Shown here piece after piece: positions 27,405 to 37,199 of a DNA stretch of 62,472 nt. The notes below the pieces were generated by a model. It saw only the letters and a list, made by a program, of their open reading frames with translations, made no database searches and had not been told where the DNA came from. Positions within the stretch are counted from its first letter, which is position 1, and each line of letters starts with the position of its first letter. The stretch is from Paenibacillus taihuensis. GTDB lineage: Bacteria > Bacillota > Bacilli > Paenibacillales > Paenibacillaceae. The DNA lies in contig NZ_QTTN01000039.1 in assembly GCF_003386535.1 (NCBI RefSeq), forward strand, positions 1 through 62,472, read 5' to 3'. A program made the position numbers and the translations under genes.

Positions 27405-27530
27405 CGTTTCCCCCTGGTTTTGGACATTTATTTCTTACAATTTTTGTTTATATTCGACTGTATTCGACATTTTTCGCCGTAATCCTTTTACCGAATTAAA
27501 GCGATTGCCCAAAAAACTATAGATACGCAG

Positions 27531-27556
27531 AAAAGCCACCTCCGAGTGGAGATGGC
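27531..27556 (-). terminator. terminator of the VOC gene
   Basis: Minus strand: GCCATCTCC/GGAGGTGGC stem with a 4-nt loop and TTTT. Confidence 0.8.
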
Positions 27557-27598
27557 CTACTTCACCTGATAACTGGTAACCGGGCTGACGAAGTGCTA

Positions 27599-28003
27599 TT
27601 AAGCTAGCGTCAACTGCCATGTCACGCCGAATTGGTCCCGCACCCAGCTGAATCTCTTGCTGAACGGGTATTCCCCGAGCGGCATTAACACGCCGCCGCC
27701 CTTCGACAGCATCTCGTGAGCACGATCAATCTCAGTCTCCGTCTCGCACGTCACATAGAGGGAGATCGCCGGCGTGAATGTAAACCCATGCTTCACGTGG
27801 CTGTCGATGCACATGAACATTTGATCGGCCAGCTTGAAAGTCGCCATCATCACGCTTCCCTCCGGTCCTAGCTCGCCTGCGCCATACTTGCGCATGCTTA
27901 CAATTTCAGATTGGTCGAAGACGGAGAGGTAGTAGTTCATCGCTTCCTCGGCTTTACCTTCAAACATAAGAAACGTCATAATTTTCTGCGGTTTCGTTTC
28001 CAA
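27599..28003 (-). CDS. VOC-superfamily protein, PhnB-like
   Basis: 134 aa from a TTG start behind AGGAG. It shows the PhnB-like pattern: ITFLMFEGKAEEAMNYYLSVF at the start in similar form (IMTFLMFEGKAEEAMNYY), mid KLADQMFMCIDS, and end SWVRDQFGVTWQL. These are glyoxalase-fold proteins of mostly unknown substrate. Stands alone. Confidence 0.85.
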   Translation of the reverse strand: METKPQKIMTFLMFEGKAEEAMNYYLSVFDQSEIVSMRKYGAGELGPEGSVMMATFKLADQMFMCIDSHVKHGFTFTPAISLYVTCETETEIDRAHEMLSKGGGVLMPLGEYPFSKRFSWVRDQFGVTWQLTLA

Positions 28004-28145
28004 TTCGACTCAGCTCCTAATTATCGGAATATAGGACAAGTATACCCGACCAATATGCCCGCTTACCAGCCGCGGCATTTCGCTTCGCACTCCACTTGTA
28101 GTACTATTAATGCTGTACAATACGAACCGATAGGATGTGCTTACG

Positions 28146-28616
28146 ATGACGAATGATCAAGCTGAACTGGAACGTCTGTTGAAGCAGGAGCAGGACTTGC
28201 AATTTACGACTTTTACGAACGAAACGGCTTTTGAAATCGGTACGCGAATGATTCAGAAAGCTCAGCAGGAGCAGAAGGCGATTGCGGTCACCATCGTACG
28301 CAACGGCGAGCTTCTCTTCCATACGAAAATGAACGGCACGACGGCAGACAACGATATGTGGATCAAGCGCAAGCGCAACGTGGTGCACCACTTCGGCCAC
28401 AGCTCGTACTATATGCATGTGAAATTTAAAGTTGAGGGCGGCTCGGTTGAAGGCGCCTGCCTCGATCCGAAGGATTATGCGGCAGAAGGCGGCTCGTTCC
28501 CGCTGCTCATTAAGAACGTCGGCGTAGTCGGCACAATCTCCGCATCGGGCTTGCCTGGCGACCAAGATCATCAGATGATCGTATCCGTGCTTGAGGATTA
28601 CCTCGGCGCTCAATAA
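28146..28616 (+). CDS. UPF0303 family protein (GlcG/HbpS-like fold)
   Basis: 156 aa from ATG 28146 (AGGA upstream; the GTG at 28137 is less likely). Family marks: FEIGTRMIQKAQQEQKAIAV, DNDMWIKRKRNVVHHFGHSS and the Gly-rich end GGSFPLLIKNVGVVGTISAS. The fold is shared with heme-binding HbpS and GlcG; function unknown. Followed 33 bp later by the flavodoxin-fold reductase, probably one transcript. Confidence 0.85.
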   Translation: MTNDQAELERLLKQEQDLQFTTFTNETAFEIGTRMIQKAQQEQKAIAVTIVRNGELLFHTKMNGTTADNDMWIKRKRNVVHHFGHSSYYMHVKFKVEGGSVEGACLDPKDYAAEGGSFPLLIKNVGVVGTISASGLPGDQDHQMIVSVLEDYLGAQ

Positions 28617-28649
28617 ACCGTACATCTGGACGAGAGGAGTTCCTACAAC

Positions 28650-29189
28650 ATGAAGACACTAGTCGTACTCGCCCATCCGAAGCTGCAGGAATCGCGCGTG
28701 AACCGATTGTGGAAGGAACGGCTGCAGCAAGAGCCTTCGATTACCGTGCATGATCTGTATGAGACGTACCCGGACGAAGCGATTGATGTAGAGCCGGAGC
28801 AGCTGCTTCTGCTCCAGCACGACCGGATTGTGTTTCAATTCCCGTTCTACTGGTACAGCACCCCGTCGCTTCTGAAGAAATGGCAGGATGAAGTGTACAC
28901 GTACGGCTTCGGGTATGGCACTGGCAACCAGTTGAAGGGCAAAGAGTACATACTAGCCATCTCTGTCGGCCGACCAGAAGAATCGTATCGACCGGACGGC
29001 CCAAGCCTCTATACGCTGGATCAGCTGATCCTGCCGCTGAAAGCGACGGTTCTGCTAACCGAGATGAAGTATATAGAACCGTTCGTCGTTTACCATGCGC
29101 CTCGTCTGACCGATGAGGAAATCAAGGCTAGCGCGGACCGGTTGGCCGCTTATCTGACATCTCCGGCTGATGCACTTATCGCAAAATAA
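28650..29189 (+). CDS. NAD(P)H oxidoreductase, YwrO/KefF-type
   Basis: 179 aa flavodoxin-like fold: LVVLAHPKLQESRVNRLW at the start, FQFPFYWYSTPSLLKKWQDEV around residues 70-90, and the Gly-rich GYGTGNQLKGK. It belongs to the NQO1/KefF/YwrO group of FMN or FAD quinone reductases. The start follows GAGAGGAG. A terminator follows. Confidence 0.88.
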   Translation: MKTLVVLAHPKLQESRVNRLWKERLQQEPSITVHDLYETYPDEAIDVEPEQLLLLQHDRIVFQFPFYWYSTPSLLKKWQDEVYTYGFGYGTGNQLKGKEYILAISVGRPEESYRPDGPSLYTLDQLILPLKATVLLTEMKYIEPFVVYHAPRLTDEEIKASADRLAAYLTSPADALIAK

Positions 29190-29192
29190 TCA

Positions 29193-29234
29193 GAAAGCCC
29201 AGCGGCCGCGTGAGCGGTGCCGGGCTTCTTTCTT
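29193..29234 (+). terminator. terminator of the UPF0303/reductase unit
   Basis: AAAGCCC...GGGCTT stem with GC-rich inner pairing, followed by TTTCTTTTCT. Confidence 0.75.
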
Positions 29235-29374
29235 TTCTATGCAAGCCAAACCTAGGAACTATCCACGTCTAACTCAGTGTTTTCCCCCCGGATTTTCAGT
29301 GAATTCCCTAATATCCCCATGCACGCGCATCAGGTAGGATGAAAGCAACACCTACAAGAGGAGCGACTGCAGCT

Positions 29375-30385
29375 ATGATTAACGTAACTGAAGCCAGGAA
29401 GAAACAGCTTGATTATATAGGCATTACGAATGATACACTCGCATTCTTGAAGTCCCATGAGCAAACATTCAAGCAAATTACGGAGCTGGTCGTGGACGAG
29501 CTCTACGCCCGCGTCTATAAGCAGCCTGAGCTGGCTGCCATTATTACCGCCCACAGTACGATCGAGAGGCTGAAATCCACACAAATCTGGTATTTCCAGA
29601 CGATGACCGCCGGGTTGATTGACGAGGCCTTCATCGAGAAGCGCCTCTATATCGGCTCCCTGCACTCGCGCATCGGACTGACGACGGAATGGTACCTCGG
29701 GACGTATATGTTATATCTCGACATCGCGACTCATTTCTTGATGAGCGTCGTGCCGGATGAATGGCTCCGAATTATTCAGGCCCTGTCCAAAATGTTCAAT
29801 TTCGACTCCCAGCTCGTCCTCGAAGCGTACGAGAAGGACGAGAAAGCGCTCGTCCAGAAGATGGCCGATGATCGCCAGATGATGATTACGACGATCAGCG
29901 CTGCCGTGCAGGAGCTCGCAACGATGATGATCGAGCTGACGGGAAGCACACAATCCGTCGCTCATACCGCAACGCATACCGCGCAGCTGCAAGAGGACTC
30001 GCATGATAAAGTCGAACAGCTGAACACGCAGATGAAGGACATTCAGCTGATGGGCAAGGTTATTCAGGAAGTCGCTGACCAGACGAACCTGCTGGGCCTC
30101 AATGCCGCTATCGAAGCAGCACGTGCCGGCGAGGCCGGCTACGGCTTCGAAATCGTCGCGCGGGAAATCCGCAAGCTGGCGGAGAACTCCAAGCAATCGT
30201 CGAAGACGATTCAAGAGAAGCTGCGCGGCATGAACACGATCATCGCGGACGTTAAGCAGCGTAACGACGAGACGGTGAAGCTCGCGCGCGCCCAGGCCGA
30301 GAGCTCGAAGGAGCTTGCGAGCTTCGTTACTATGATCGAGTCGATCACGGATGAGCTGAGTAAGCTTCAGGGTGTGGCTGGGTAA
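29375..30385 (+). CDS. hemAT: globin-coupled sensor, HemAT-like aerotaxis transducer
   Basis: 336 aa. A protoglobin domain fills about 1-175, with the proximal heme His97 in IGSLHSRIG. The C-terminal signalling domain has the methyl-accepting hairpin tip [22 protein letters not shown], written here in two halves as [14 protein letters not shown] and [14 protein letters not shown]. It is soluble with no membrane helix. It senses oxygen and talks to CheA/CheW; the signalling domain is short compared with B. subtilis HemAT (432 aa). The start at 29375 follows GAGGAG with 11-nt spacing. Confidence 0.9.
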   Translation: MINVTEARKKQLDYIGITNDTLAFLKSHEQTFKQITELVVDELYARVYKQPELAAIITAHSTIERLKSTQIWYFQTMTAGLIDEAFIEKRLYIGSLHSRIGLTTEWYLGTYMLYLDIATHFLMSVVPDEWLRIIQALSKMFNFDSQLVLEAYEKDEKALVQKMADDRQMMITTISAAVQELATMMIELTGSTQSVAHTATHTAQLQEDSHDKVEQLNTQMKDIQLMGKVIQEVADQTNLLGLNAAIEAARAGEAGYGFEIVAREIRKLAENSKQSSKTIQEKLRGMNTIIADVKQRNDETVKLARAQAESSKELASFVTMIESITDELSKLQGVAG

Positions 30386-30542
30386 CTAGGCAGTCATGCG
30401 GGTGGATGGGCTGGGCGGGTTACTAGACTGGGTGATCCGATCGATGGGTGGATAGCTGGGTAGTGGGGCTGGTGGACGGGTTGGCGGCTGGCGGCTGGCG
30501 GCTTCGCTGAGTGGCCAGGCTGCTGGCGGGCAGCTGGCTGTA
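30386..30542 (+). other. G-rich intergenic stretch with a G-quadruplex motif
   Basis: Strongly G/T-biased sequence straight after the hemAT stop codon. 30400-30419 reads GGG-N5-GGG-N2-GGG-N1-GGG. A triple GGCGGCT run lies near 30482-30505. No gene is seen. Confidence 0.65.
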
Positions 30543-30730
30543 GTGGATTTATCCCACATAAAAGGGCTCAAACGGCCGAAATTGCAGCCTATAATGGAAA
30601 TATCCACTCATTTTCGCTCGACACCGGCTTTATGGACCCTTTGGCTGAAAATGAGTGGAAAAATCCAATATAGATACCGAGAAACGGCGGTTTTGATCAA
30701 AATAAGTGGATTTATCCCATATAGCGGGCC
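30543..30730. repeat. repeat cluster with 51-bp spacing and inverted copies
   Basis: GTGGATTTATCCCACATA (30543) and its variant at 30594 are 51 bp apart; GTGGAAAAATCC (30655) and GTGGATTTATCCCATATA (30706) are again 51 bp apart. CCACTCATTTTC (30604-30615) and GAAAATGAGTGG (30647-30658) are a perfect inverted pair. The cores are palindromic (GTGGATTTATCCCAC). It fills the gap up to the DUF488 gene. Confidence 0.75.
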
Positions 30731-30766
30731 AAAGGTGGTTAGTGTTAGGGCCAAGGGTGGTTACTG

Positions 30767-31216
30767 TTAGTACAAGCGGTGAATCTGCAGGTCCTTCTTG
30801 TACTCGGCCACGTATTCCGCCAGCAGCCTCCTGTGGCACTGATGCGGCTTATGCTCGCTGCACATGAAGCAGACGATCTCGCCTTCCCCGAACAGCTCGC
30901 CCACTTTCTTCTCAATCTGCCGCTTCGCAATCAGATCGATGAATAGCTTCTCGAACTCCGACCACGACACCTGCTTCTGCTTAATCGCTTCGAGCAGCTC
31001 CTTCGTCGGTGCAAGATCAAGGTCATGCGTATAGTCGATATGGACGAGCTCCAGCACATAGCTGAGGTCGTCTTTCTTGGCATAGCCTGCAAGCTGCGAC
31101 ACGTTGTTCAGCCGCGTATCGACGACTTTAGTCACCTGATTGCCCTGCAGATGGGAGACGAACTCGCGCAATGATTTTTGGGCAAAACCGATCGTGTAGA
31201 GGGGCTTACCGGACAT
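30767..31216 (-). CDS. DUF488 family protein
   Basis: 149 aa from ATG 31216 (MSGKPLYTIGFAQKSLREF). The DUF488 marks are the start LYTIGFA, VVDTRLN and the Cys/His-rich end CFMCSEHKPHQCHRRLLAEY. Function unknown. It overlaps the upstream DUF4180 gene by 11 bp, so the two are translationally coupled. Confidence 0.88.
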   Translation of the reverse strand: MSGKPLYTIGFAQKSLREFVSHLQGNQVTKVVDTRLNNVSQLAGYAKKDDLSYVLELVHIDYTHDLDLAPTKELLEAIKQKQVSWSEFEKLFIDLIAKRQIEKKVGELFGEGEIVCFMCSEHKPHQCHRRLLAEYVAEYKKDLQIHRLY

Positions 31217-31577
31217 TGTGCAATGCCGCAAGCGCCGCCTGCTCATCCGGCAGGAAGAAGAACTGCTTGCCGTGATTGCTCTCGTAGATGAAATCCTTCA
31301 AGCTCTTGCTGCCGTAGCCGCTGAAGTCGCCGACAATCGCAAGGTTCACCTTATAGTTCGTAAACTTCTGCAGGATGTCCCCCGCCAGCTTCGTGCTAAG
31401 GTCGAAGAACGACTCGGCAATAGCCGACTTATGCAGGAGCAGCTTGTAGCAGCCGTCGTGGTTATACTGTATGGTCGCCATCAGGTCGAGCGCGTCCTGC
31501 ACACTGCCGATCACGACCTCATCGCTCTCAATAATGGCAACATTCGAGCTGCCCTTCTGATTCACCGTAATGTTCAT
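31206..31577 (-). CDS. DUF4180 family protein
   Basis: 123 aa (start at 31577 preferred; the ATG at 31589 abuts the ribosome site). Family marks: VQDALDLMATIQY, FFDLSTKLAGDILQKFTNYK and IVGDFSGYGSKSLKDFIYES. Function unknown. Leads a two-gene operon with DUF488. Confidence 0.87.
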   Translation of the reverse strand: MNITVNQKGSSNVAIIESDEVVIGSVQDALDLMATIQYNHDGCYKLLLHKSAIAESFFDLSTKLAGDILQKFTNYKVNLAIVGDFSGYGSKSLKDFIYESNHGKQFFFLPDEQAALAALHNVR

Positions 31578-31689
31578 CGCGTCTTTCATCCTCCCGACTT
31601 TTCATAGGCTATCGTTCTCCATCCATTATAACGGTTTGTAGTGCCGAAGCGGAATGAGTAAACTAGAGCTATAAAGGAGGCTTACCAAG

Positions 31690-32754
31690 ATGAACGAAGC
31701 AACACCTGCAATGGAAATTGGAATTAGTACGTTTCTGGAGACGACGCCGGACCCGGTGACAGGCAAAACGATGAGTCACGCGGAGCGGCTTCGCAATGCG
31801 GTGGAGGAGATGGTGCTCGCCGATCAGGTCGGCCTTGATGTGTACGGCATCGGGGAGCATCACCGTCCGGACTACGCGGGTACGGCACCTGCCGTTGTGC
31901 TGGCGGCCGGCGCGGCGGTTACGAAACGAATCCGTCTGACGAGCGCCGTAACGGTGCTGTCCTCGGACGATCCGGTGCGCGTCTATCAAGCGTTCTCGAC
32001 GCTCGACGGCATCTCGAACGGGCGCGCGGAAATTATGGCAGGCCGCGGCTCGTTTATTGAGTCGTTCCCGCTGTTTGGCTACAGCCTGGAAGACTATGAT
32101 GCGCTGTTCGAAGAGAAGCTGGAGCTGCTGCTCAAGATTCGCGCTTCGGAGAAGGTAGACTGGCGCGGCGGCCATCGCCCGGCCATCGAGAACCTTGGCG
32201 TGTACCCGCGCTCCGTGCAGGAGCCGCTTCCGGTCTGGATCGCCAGCGGCGGCAACGCCGAATCGGCTATCCGTGCAGGACTGCTCGGGCTGCCGATCGC
32301 TTTTGCCATTATCGGCGGCATGCCGGAGCAATTCGCGCAGCTGGTCGATCTATACAAGCGCGCCGCCGCGTCCGCGGGTCATGACCCGTCGAAGCTGCAA
32401 ATCGCGACGCACTCGCACGGCTTCGTCGGCGACGACAACGACCGCACGGCGGATCTGTTCTACGCGCCGACCGCCGCGCAGATGAACGTCATCGGCCGCG
32501 AGCGCGGCTGGGGACAGCCGTATACGCGCGCGACTTACGACGCCGCGCGCAGCCTGCGCGGCGCACTCTATGTCGGCGATCCGGAATACGTCGCCGAGAA
32601 GATCGTGCTGCTGCGCAAGAACCTCGGCGTCACGCGCTTCTTCCTGCACGTGAACGTCGGCACGATGCCGCATAAGGGAGTGCTGCACGCGATTGAGCTG
32701 CTCGGCACGAAAGTGGCGCCGCTCGTTCGCCAAGCGCTTCGTTCGCAGAGCTAG
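31690..32754 (+). CDS. LLM-class flavin-dependent oxidoreductase
   Basis: 354 aa, luciferase-like monooxygenase fold: [26 protein letters not shown] (the conserved EHH), [31 protein letters not shown]. Would use reduced FMN; the substrate is unknown. AAAGGAGG lies ahead of the start. The last 4 bp overlap the convergent membrane protein gene. Confidence 0.88.
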   Translation: MNEATPAMEIGISTFLETTPDPVTGKTMSHAERLRNAVEEMVLADQVGLDVYGIGEHHRPDYAGTAPAVVLAAGAAVTKRIRLTSAVTVLSSDDPVRVYQAFSTLDGISNGRAEIMAGRGSFIESFPLFGYSLEDYDALFEEKLELLLKIRASEKVDWRGGHRPAIENLGVYPRSVQEPLPVWIASGGNAESAIRAGLLGLPIAFAIIGGMPEQFAQLVDLYKRAAASAGHDPSKLQIATHSHGFVGDDNDRTADLFYAPTAAQMNVIGRERGWGQPYTRATYDAARSLRGALYVGDPEYVAEKIVLLRKNLGVTRFFLHVNVGTMPHKGVLHAIELLGTKVAPLVRQALRSQS

Positions 32755-34145
32755 AACTCTAGCAGCAGCATGAGGTAAACAATGACCGCCGCCCCCATGA
32801 AGGCGGCGAATTTGTAGTTCGGCCGCGCCAGCTCGAATACGGTTCGCTTGAACAGCCCGGACAGCAGATTGTTCACCGCTGACGCTGGCGATACCGTGTT
32901 CGAGACGGCCCAGCTGCCGAGCAGCAGCACGGCCATATAAGTCGGCGTTGCCCCTACGCTGTGCGGATCGACGCCATTGGCGAAGACGCTCACGAGCACG
33001 ATCGGATGCAAGCCGATAATCGATGTGCCGGCGATGAGCACGAGCGCTAGCAGCGAGAACGCCACGTCAATCGGCAGCGGAATCACGCTTAGCATCTTCG
33101 GCACGAACGCGCCGAAGCCGACCGCTCCGACCGCTCCGCTGAAGAAGCCGGCGGCGAGAAACAGCGTAATCTCTTTCTTCAGTGCAGGAAGCGTGACCGT
33201 CAGATGGTTGATCAGCCCTTGGCGGTACGTCGCCATCGCCCCTTTGAAGAAGCACCAGATGACCGGGAAAATAACGGCGGACATGCACGTGATGATGACC
33301 ATCGGCACGTCAATGAGCGGCTCCAGCAGGAGAATCACGCCAATGGCGCATATCAGATACACAGCGAGCCCTACCGGAAAAGCAGCCTTCTTGCTAGCTT
33401 CCGGCAACGCCGCGACTTCCGAGACCTCCGAGATTTCAGCCTGCCCCGACTCCACCAACACCTCGGACTCCTCCCCGCCCACTCGCTTCAACTTTGAGAA
33501 ATCCATCAAGAAGCTCACTATCAGCGTAAGCAGCGACAGCACAACCAGGTACGGCAGCAGCGAAGACCAGTTCAGATGGAGCGCCGTCGTCACGATCGCC
33601 ATCGCGGCAAAATACGGCGACCAGCAAATCGCCCCCGCGAATCCTCGGTTCAAAGCTCCTGCGAGCAGCCCTTCCATCTTCGGCCGCGGCTTAACGAAGG
33701 CAAGATGGTACACGACCGGAATGGAACCCACATTAATGAACGCGCCCATAATTTGCGTGAGCAGCTGCGTGCCGAGGAACATGACCGTGCTGCTTCTGAG
33801 GCTCGTATCGTAGAATCGTCGCAGCGCCTCGACGTACGCCGGTATACGCACTGGAATTCCGAATAACGGCGCGAAGACGAACAGTGTCACAAGCGTCGCG
33901 TTAATGCCCGCCGACTCGAACCAGACGCGGGCGCTTGCCTGCTGAACAATGAGGAGCACCACGCCGCCGGCGAGAAAAGCGGAAGTCAGCCACAGCGTCA
34001 TCCCTCGAAGCTGAGGCAGCAGCACCGCCATGGCGATGAAGACGAGTCCGCCCAGCGCCCAGACGAGCCAATCTGCGCCCGACAGCTGCAAAGCGATGAA
34101 CGCAGCGGCGACTGCGAATATGAGTAAACGATCGATTTTCAACAT
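32751..34145 (-). CDS. polytopic membrane protein, probable ion-transporter superfamily member
   Basis: 464 aa with about 11-12 hydrophobic helices and a charged loop (about 220-255, rich in Glu and Val). The second half repeats the Gly/Pro-rich hairpin style of the ArsB/CitM/DctM-type ion transporter superfamily ([39 protein letters not shown]). I do not recognise the exact family. It is monocistronic. Confidence 0.6.
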   Translation of the reverse strand: MLKIDRLLIFAVAAAFIALQLSGADWLVWALGGLVFIAMAVLLPQLRGMTLWLTSAFLAGGVVLLIVQQASARVWFESAGINATLVTLFVFAPLFGIPVRIPAYVEALRRFYDTSLRSSTVMFLGTQLLTQIMGAFINVGSIPVVYHLAFVKPRPKMEGLLAGALNRGFAGAICWSPYFAAMAIVTTALHLNWSSLLPYLVVLSLLTLIVSFLMDFSKLKRVGGEESEVLVESGQAEISEVSEVAALPEASKKAAFPVGLAVYLICAIGVILLLEPLIDVPMVIITCMSAVIFPVIWCFFKGAMATYRQGLINHLTVTLPALKKEITLFLAAGFFSGAVGAVGFGAFVPKMLSVIPLPIDVAFSLLALVLIAGTSIIGLHPIVLVSVFANGVDPHSVGATPTYMAVLLLGSWAVSNTVSPASAVNNLLSGLFKRTVFELARPNYKFAAFMGAAVIVYLMLLLEF

Positions 34146-34203
34146 GTATCCTCATCTCTATCCCGTAATTGAATCACATGCTTGTTGATATGTATTATAA
34201 ACC

Positions 34204-34230
34204 AACAAAGACCACCCCGGTGGATGGTCC
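34204..34230 (-). terminator. terminator of the ferritin-like gene
   Basis: Minus strand: GACCATCC/GGGTGGTC stem with a 4-nt loop and TTTGTT. Confidence 0.75.
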
Positions 34231-34257
34231 TTGCCTTCGTATGCGCTTATTCGGACA

Positions 34258-34734
34258 TTACGTAGGACGGCTGGCATTTAGAATCATAATATAATTGTAC
34301 TTATCGGCATGTTTCTGTTCATCCGTGATAATCTCAAATACCATATCACGGTGATAGCGGCTTGGCAGTCCTGCACGAATGTCCCGATATCGCTCGACAG
34401 CCCCGAGTTCGCCGAAAAACGCCTTCTTTACGCCTGCCAGATAGGACGCCGGTTTCTCGAAAGCGGCTGCCTGCGAAGCTGGCAACGTTTGCCCGGTCAG
34501 ATCATGATAAATCTGACGGAACATTTGATTATGTTTCCGCTCATCGTCCCGAATGGAAGCAATAATCTGCTGTTCCTCCTTCGTAGGAGCAACGGATATC
34601 AAATAATCGTAAAACAGTTCGTCCTCGCGCTCGCCTTCCACAGATTGCTTGATGAGCGTGAGCGCCTCCGGAAGCGACTTATAGGTCATTTCCCTCCAGT
34701 AACGATCCATCGGCGAGTAATAATACGAATACAT
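34258..34734 (-). CDS. ferritin-like (rubrerythrin-type) domain protein
   Basis: 158 aa from ATG 34734, seven bases behind GGAGG. A four-helix bundle carries the di-iron pattern: EREDELFYDYLI, IRDDERKHNQMF (ExxH), GELGAVERYRDI and IITDEQKHADKY (ExxH). The N-terminus is Tyr-rich (MYSYYYSPMDRYW). Resembles YhjR-type proteins linked with spores in Bacillus; that link is inference. Confidence 0.85.
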   Translation of the reverse strand: MYSYYYSPMDRYWREMTYKSLPEALTLIKQSVEGEREDELFYDYLISVAPTKEEQQIIASIRDDERKHNQMFRQIYHDLTGQTLPASQAAAFEKPASYLAGVKKAFFGELGAVERYRDIRAGLPSRYHRDMVFEIITDEQKHADKYNYIMILNASRPT

Positions 34735-34793
34735 AGAACCCCTCCAAACAATAGCTGTCAGAGGCATCATATGTAAACTTTACGAAGATGTGC

Positions 34794-35552
34794 CTATAAA
34801 GAGCCCCAGTAGAGCTCGGTCTCGTACTCGAAAGTCACGCAGCCATTCTCTTGGTATTGATCATATAGTCTCCGCAGGTCTGCCATCATCGCTTCATAGC
34901 CCGGCGCGCCAGGCATCGGTATGTAAGAGGAAGACGTCAGCCTTCCAATCATGCCTTCAAAGTCGAGCCGTTGATCATTGGCAAACCGCGCTGCCTGCAT
35001 ATCCCCGTTATGGAAGAAGGCAGCGAGATCCTCGGGCAAAATATTCTTTTGACTAACTGTCTTGTAATCCGTTCCATACGTAAGAATCAGCTGCTCGTAT
35101 TGTTCCCGAAACGGTGTACCTTCCGTAAGCCGTGTGTTCCAAATGAGCACGACTTTACCGCCAGGGCGTAAAATCCGCTTGAACTCAGCCCCCGTTCGTG
35201 CACGGTCGAACCAATGGAAGGACTGGGCGCAGACAATGTAGTCAACCGATTGGTCCGCGAGTCCGGTTACTTCTGCAGAGCCATTCACCGCCTGAAATCT
35301 GCCATCGCCGCCAAGCCTCGCCACCGCCGCATTTCGCATCGCCTCATTCGGCTCCAAAGCAACGACCTTGCTGCCGCGATTAAGCAGCAGCTCGGAGAAA
35401 ATGCCTGTTCCCGCGCCGACATCAGCGATCTCGCTCTGAGGCGTGAAGCGTACCGTTTCGTACAAATAATCGATTGCTGACTGTGGATAGGTCGGACGGT
35501 ATTTCGCATACACATCTACTCGATCGGAGAAACGTTCCTTACTGTCCATCAC
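34794..35552 (-). CDS. class I SAM-dependent methyltransferase
   Basis: 252 aa. SAM motif I is IADVGAGTGIFSELL (about 38-52), with the acidic end of strand 2 in VVALEPN and motif post-II in DYIVCAQSFHWFD. The UbiE/YcgJ-like type; substrate unknown. A GTG start sits 9 bases behind AGGAG. It lies downstream of the dioxygenase gene, 29 bp away, probably the same transcript. Confidence 0.87.
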   Translation of the reverse strand: MMDSKERFSDRVDVYAKYRPTYPQSAIDYLYETVRFTPQSEIADVGAGTGIFSELLLNRGSKVVALEPNEAMRNAAVARLGGDGRFQAVNGSAEVTGLADQSVDYIVCAQSFHWFDRARTGAEFKRILRPGGKVVLIWNTRLTEGTPFREQYEQLILTYGTDYKTVSQKNILPEDLAAFFHNGDMQAARFANDQRLDFEGMIGRLTSSSYIPMPGAPGYEAMMADLRRLYDQYQENGCVTFEYETELYWGSL

Positions 35553-35581
35553 TCCACCACGCTCCTGCTTTACGTTTTTAG

Positions 35582-36355
35582 TTAGTCAAACTGCCAACAG
35601 CTCAAGCTTAGACTACCCAATTGGTAACTGCGGTGAATCAGCGTCGCCTTCCGGTTCGCATCGCCTGCACCCATCGCCAACAATAGAGGAATGAAGTGCT
35701 CCGTCGTCGGTACCGACTCGACTGCAAACGGCGCCTGCTCGCGATAGCGGAACAGCGCTTCCGTATCCCAGCTCGTAAGCTTGCTCTCCAGCCACTCGTC
35801 GAACTGGACCGCCCACGCATCCGCTTCTGCCGCCCGCCAATTCAATCTGCGCAAATTATGAACCGTGCCGCCGCTGCCAATAATAAGGACGTCTTGCTCC
35901 CGCAGCGCGCCGAGCGCCTTGCCGATCTGATACTGCTGCTCATTCGTCAGCATCGGATTGACGGACAGCGCGATGACCGGGATATCTGCGTCCGGATAAA
36001 CCAGTTTTAGCACTGCCCATGCGCCATGGTCAAGCCCTCTCGTCTCGTCGAGCTCGCTTGGAATGCCGTGCTGCGCGAACAGCGACTGAATTTGCTCGCT
36101 CAATGCACGGTTGCCGTTCGCCGGATACGTCATTTGATACAGCTCATCCTGAAAACCGGAGAAGTCGTAGATGGTGCTGTACGTGCCGACTGCGCTGACC
36201 TTCTGCACCGATCTTTCTTCCCAGTGAGCGGAGAAGATCACAATCGCTTTCGGCCGCAGCCGGGCGGAAGCGAAATTTTTCAGAAAATCACTGTAAGCAT
36301 GCTGTTCTAATACTAATGAAGGCGCGCCATGCGCGAAGAAATAAGCTGGCATCAT
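35582..36355 (-). CDS. LigB/DODA-type extradiol dioxygenase
   Basis: 257 aa, YgiD/DODA family. Metal ligands are visible in FFAHGAPS (His9), FSAHWEE and DHGAWAVLKLVYP, with IGSGGTVHNLR later. Opens aromatic catechol rings. The start follows AAAGGAG. An AT-rich dyad lies upstream (36386-36424). Confidence 0.9.
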   Translation of the reverse strand: MMPAYFFAHGAPSLVLEQHAYSDFLKNFASARLRPKAIVIFSAHWEERSVQKVSAVGTYSTIYDFSGFQDELYQMTYPANGNRALSEQIQSLFAQHGIPSELDETRGLDHGAWAVLKLVYPDADIPVIALSVNPMLTNEQQYQIGKALGALREQDVLIIGSGGTVHNLRRLNWRAAEADAWAVQFDEWLESKLTSWDTEALFRYREQAPFAVESVPTTEHFIPLLLAMGAGDANRKATLIHRSYQLGSLSLSCWQFD

Positions 36356-36385
36356 CGTCGTATCTCTCCTTTATGTGAGTTGAAT

Positions 36386-36424
36386 ATATTAGTTTTAACA
36401 AATTAATTTCTATATTACTAATAT
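36386..36424. promoter_or_regulatory. AT-rich inverted repeat
   Basis: ATATTAGT (36386-36393) and ACTAATAT (36417-36424) form an 8-bp inverted pair 23 bp apart, between the divergent dioxygenase and XRE-cupin genes. Possible operator. Confidence 0.4.
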
Positions 36425-36515
36425 TATGCGCATGGTGCTAGCAAGTCAACTTGGAAATTGTTAATATCAACATATATTTCGTATGATCAATATTTAAGTT
36501 AGGGTGAGCATAAAC

Positions 36516-37067
36516 ATGGATATCGGCTCTTCCATTCGAGCGATCCGCAAGCGCAAACACATCACGATTGCCCAAATCTGCGAGGAAACCGGCTTGTCGC
36601 AAGGGTTTCTCAGCCAGGTGGAGACGAACAAGACGTCCCCTTCCATCTCGACGCTGGAGAGCATTGCGAAGGCTCTGAAGGTTCCGCTCGCCTACCTGCT
36701 GCTGCAGAAGGAAGATCGGATGAAGATTGTACGCAAAGATGAACGGCGCGTCACATCGAGCCGCAGCGATCAGTTTAAAGTAGAGCATCTGAGCGCAACC
36801 GATAAAGTACGCATCGTCATCGTGGAGCTGCCGCCAGGCGCTTCGACCGGAGCAGAGCCGCATGCGCACGAAGGCGAAGAGGTGCATGTCGTCATGAAAG
36901 GAAGTATTTACGCCGAGCAAGGAGAAGATTCGGCAGCGTTTCATGAAGGCGATTCGTTCAGCTGGAACGCCTGCATTCCCCATCTCGTCCGCAATATTGG
37001 CGAGGAGCCGGCGGTCATACTCATCTCGATCTATACGGAAACCGATTATCAGCCGGATCGACTGTAG
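36516..37067 (+). CDS. XRE-family regulator with cupin domain
   Basis: 183 aa. HTH at 4-62 (LSQGFLSQVETNKTSPSISTLE), then a C-terminal cupin (about 105-178) with GAEPHAHEGEEVHVVMKG and GDSFSWNACIPH. This PuuR-like layout senses a small metabolite. The start at 36516 has AGGGTGA 8 bases upstream; the GTG at 36504 overlaps it. A nucleoside hydrolase follows 132 bp later. Confidence 0.88.
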   Translation: MDIGSSIRAIRKRKHITIAQICEETGLSQGFLSQVETNKTSPSISTLESIAKALKVPLAYLLLQKEDRMKIVRKDERRVTSSRSDQFKVEHLSATDKVRIVIVELPPGASTGAEPHAHEGEEVHVVMKGSIYAEQGEDSAAFHEGDSFSWNACIPHLVRNIGEEPAVILISIYTETDYQPDRL

Positions 37068-37199
37068 AAGAGCGGATTGAAGCTGTGCAATATGGCGAAT
37101 GCTAAGTCGTGTTAAGCTATCGTTACATCTTGCTTCCCGCAGGAGCAGACGGTATCATTACGAAGTTACTAATTTATAGAAAAACGAGGGATTAAGGAC

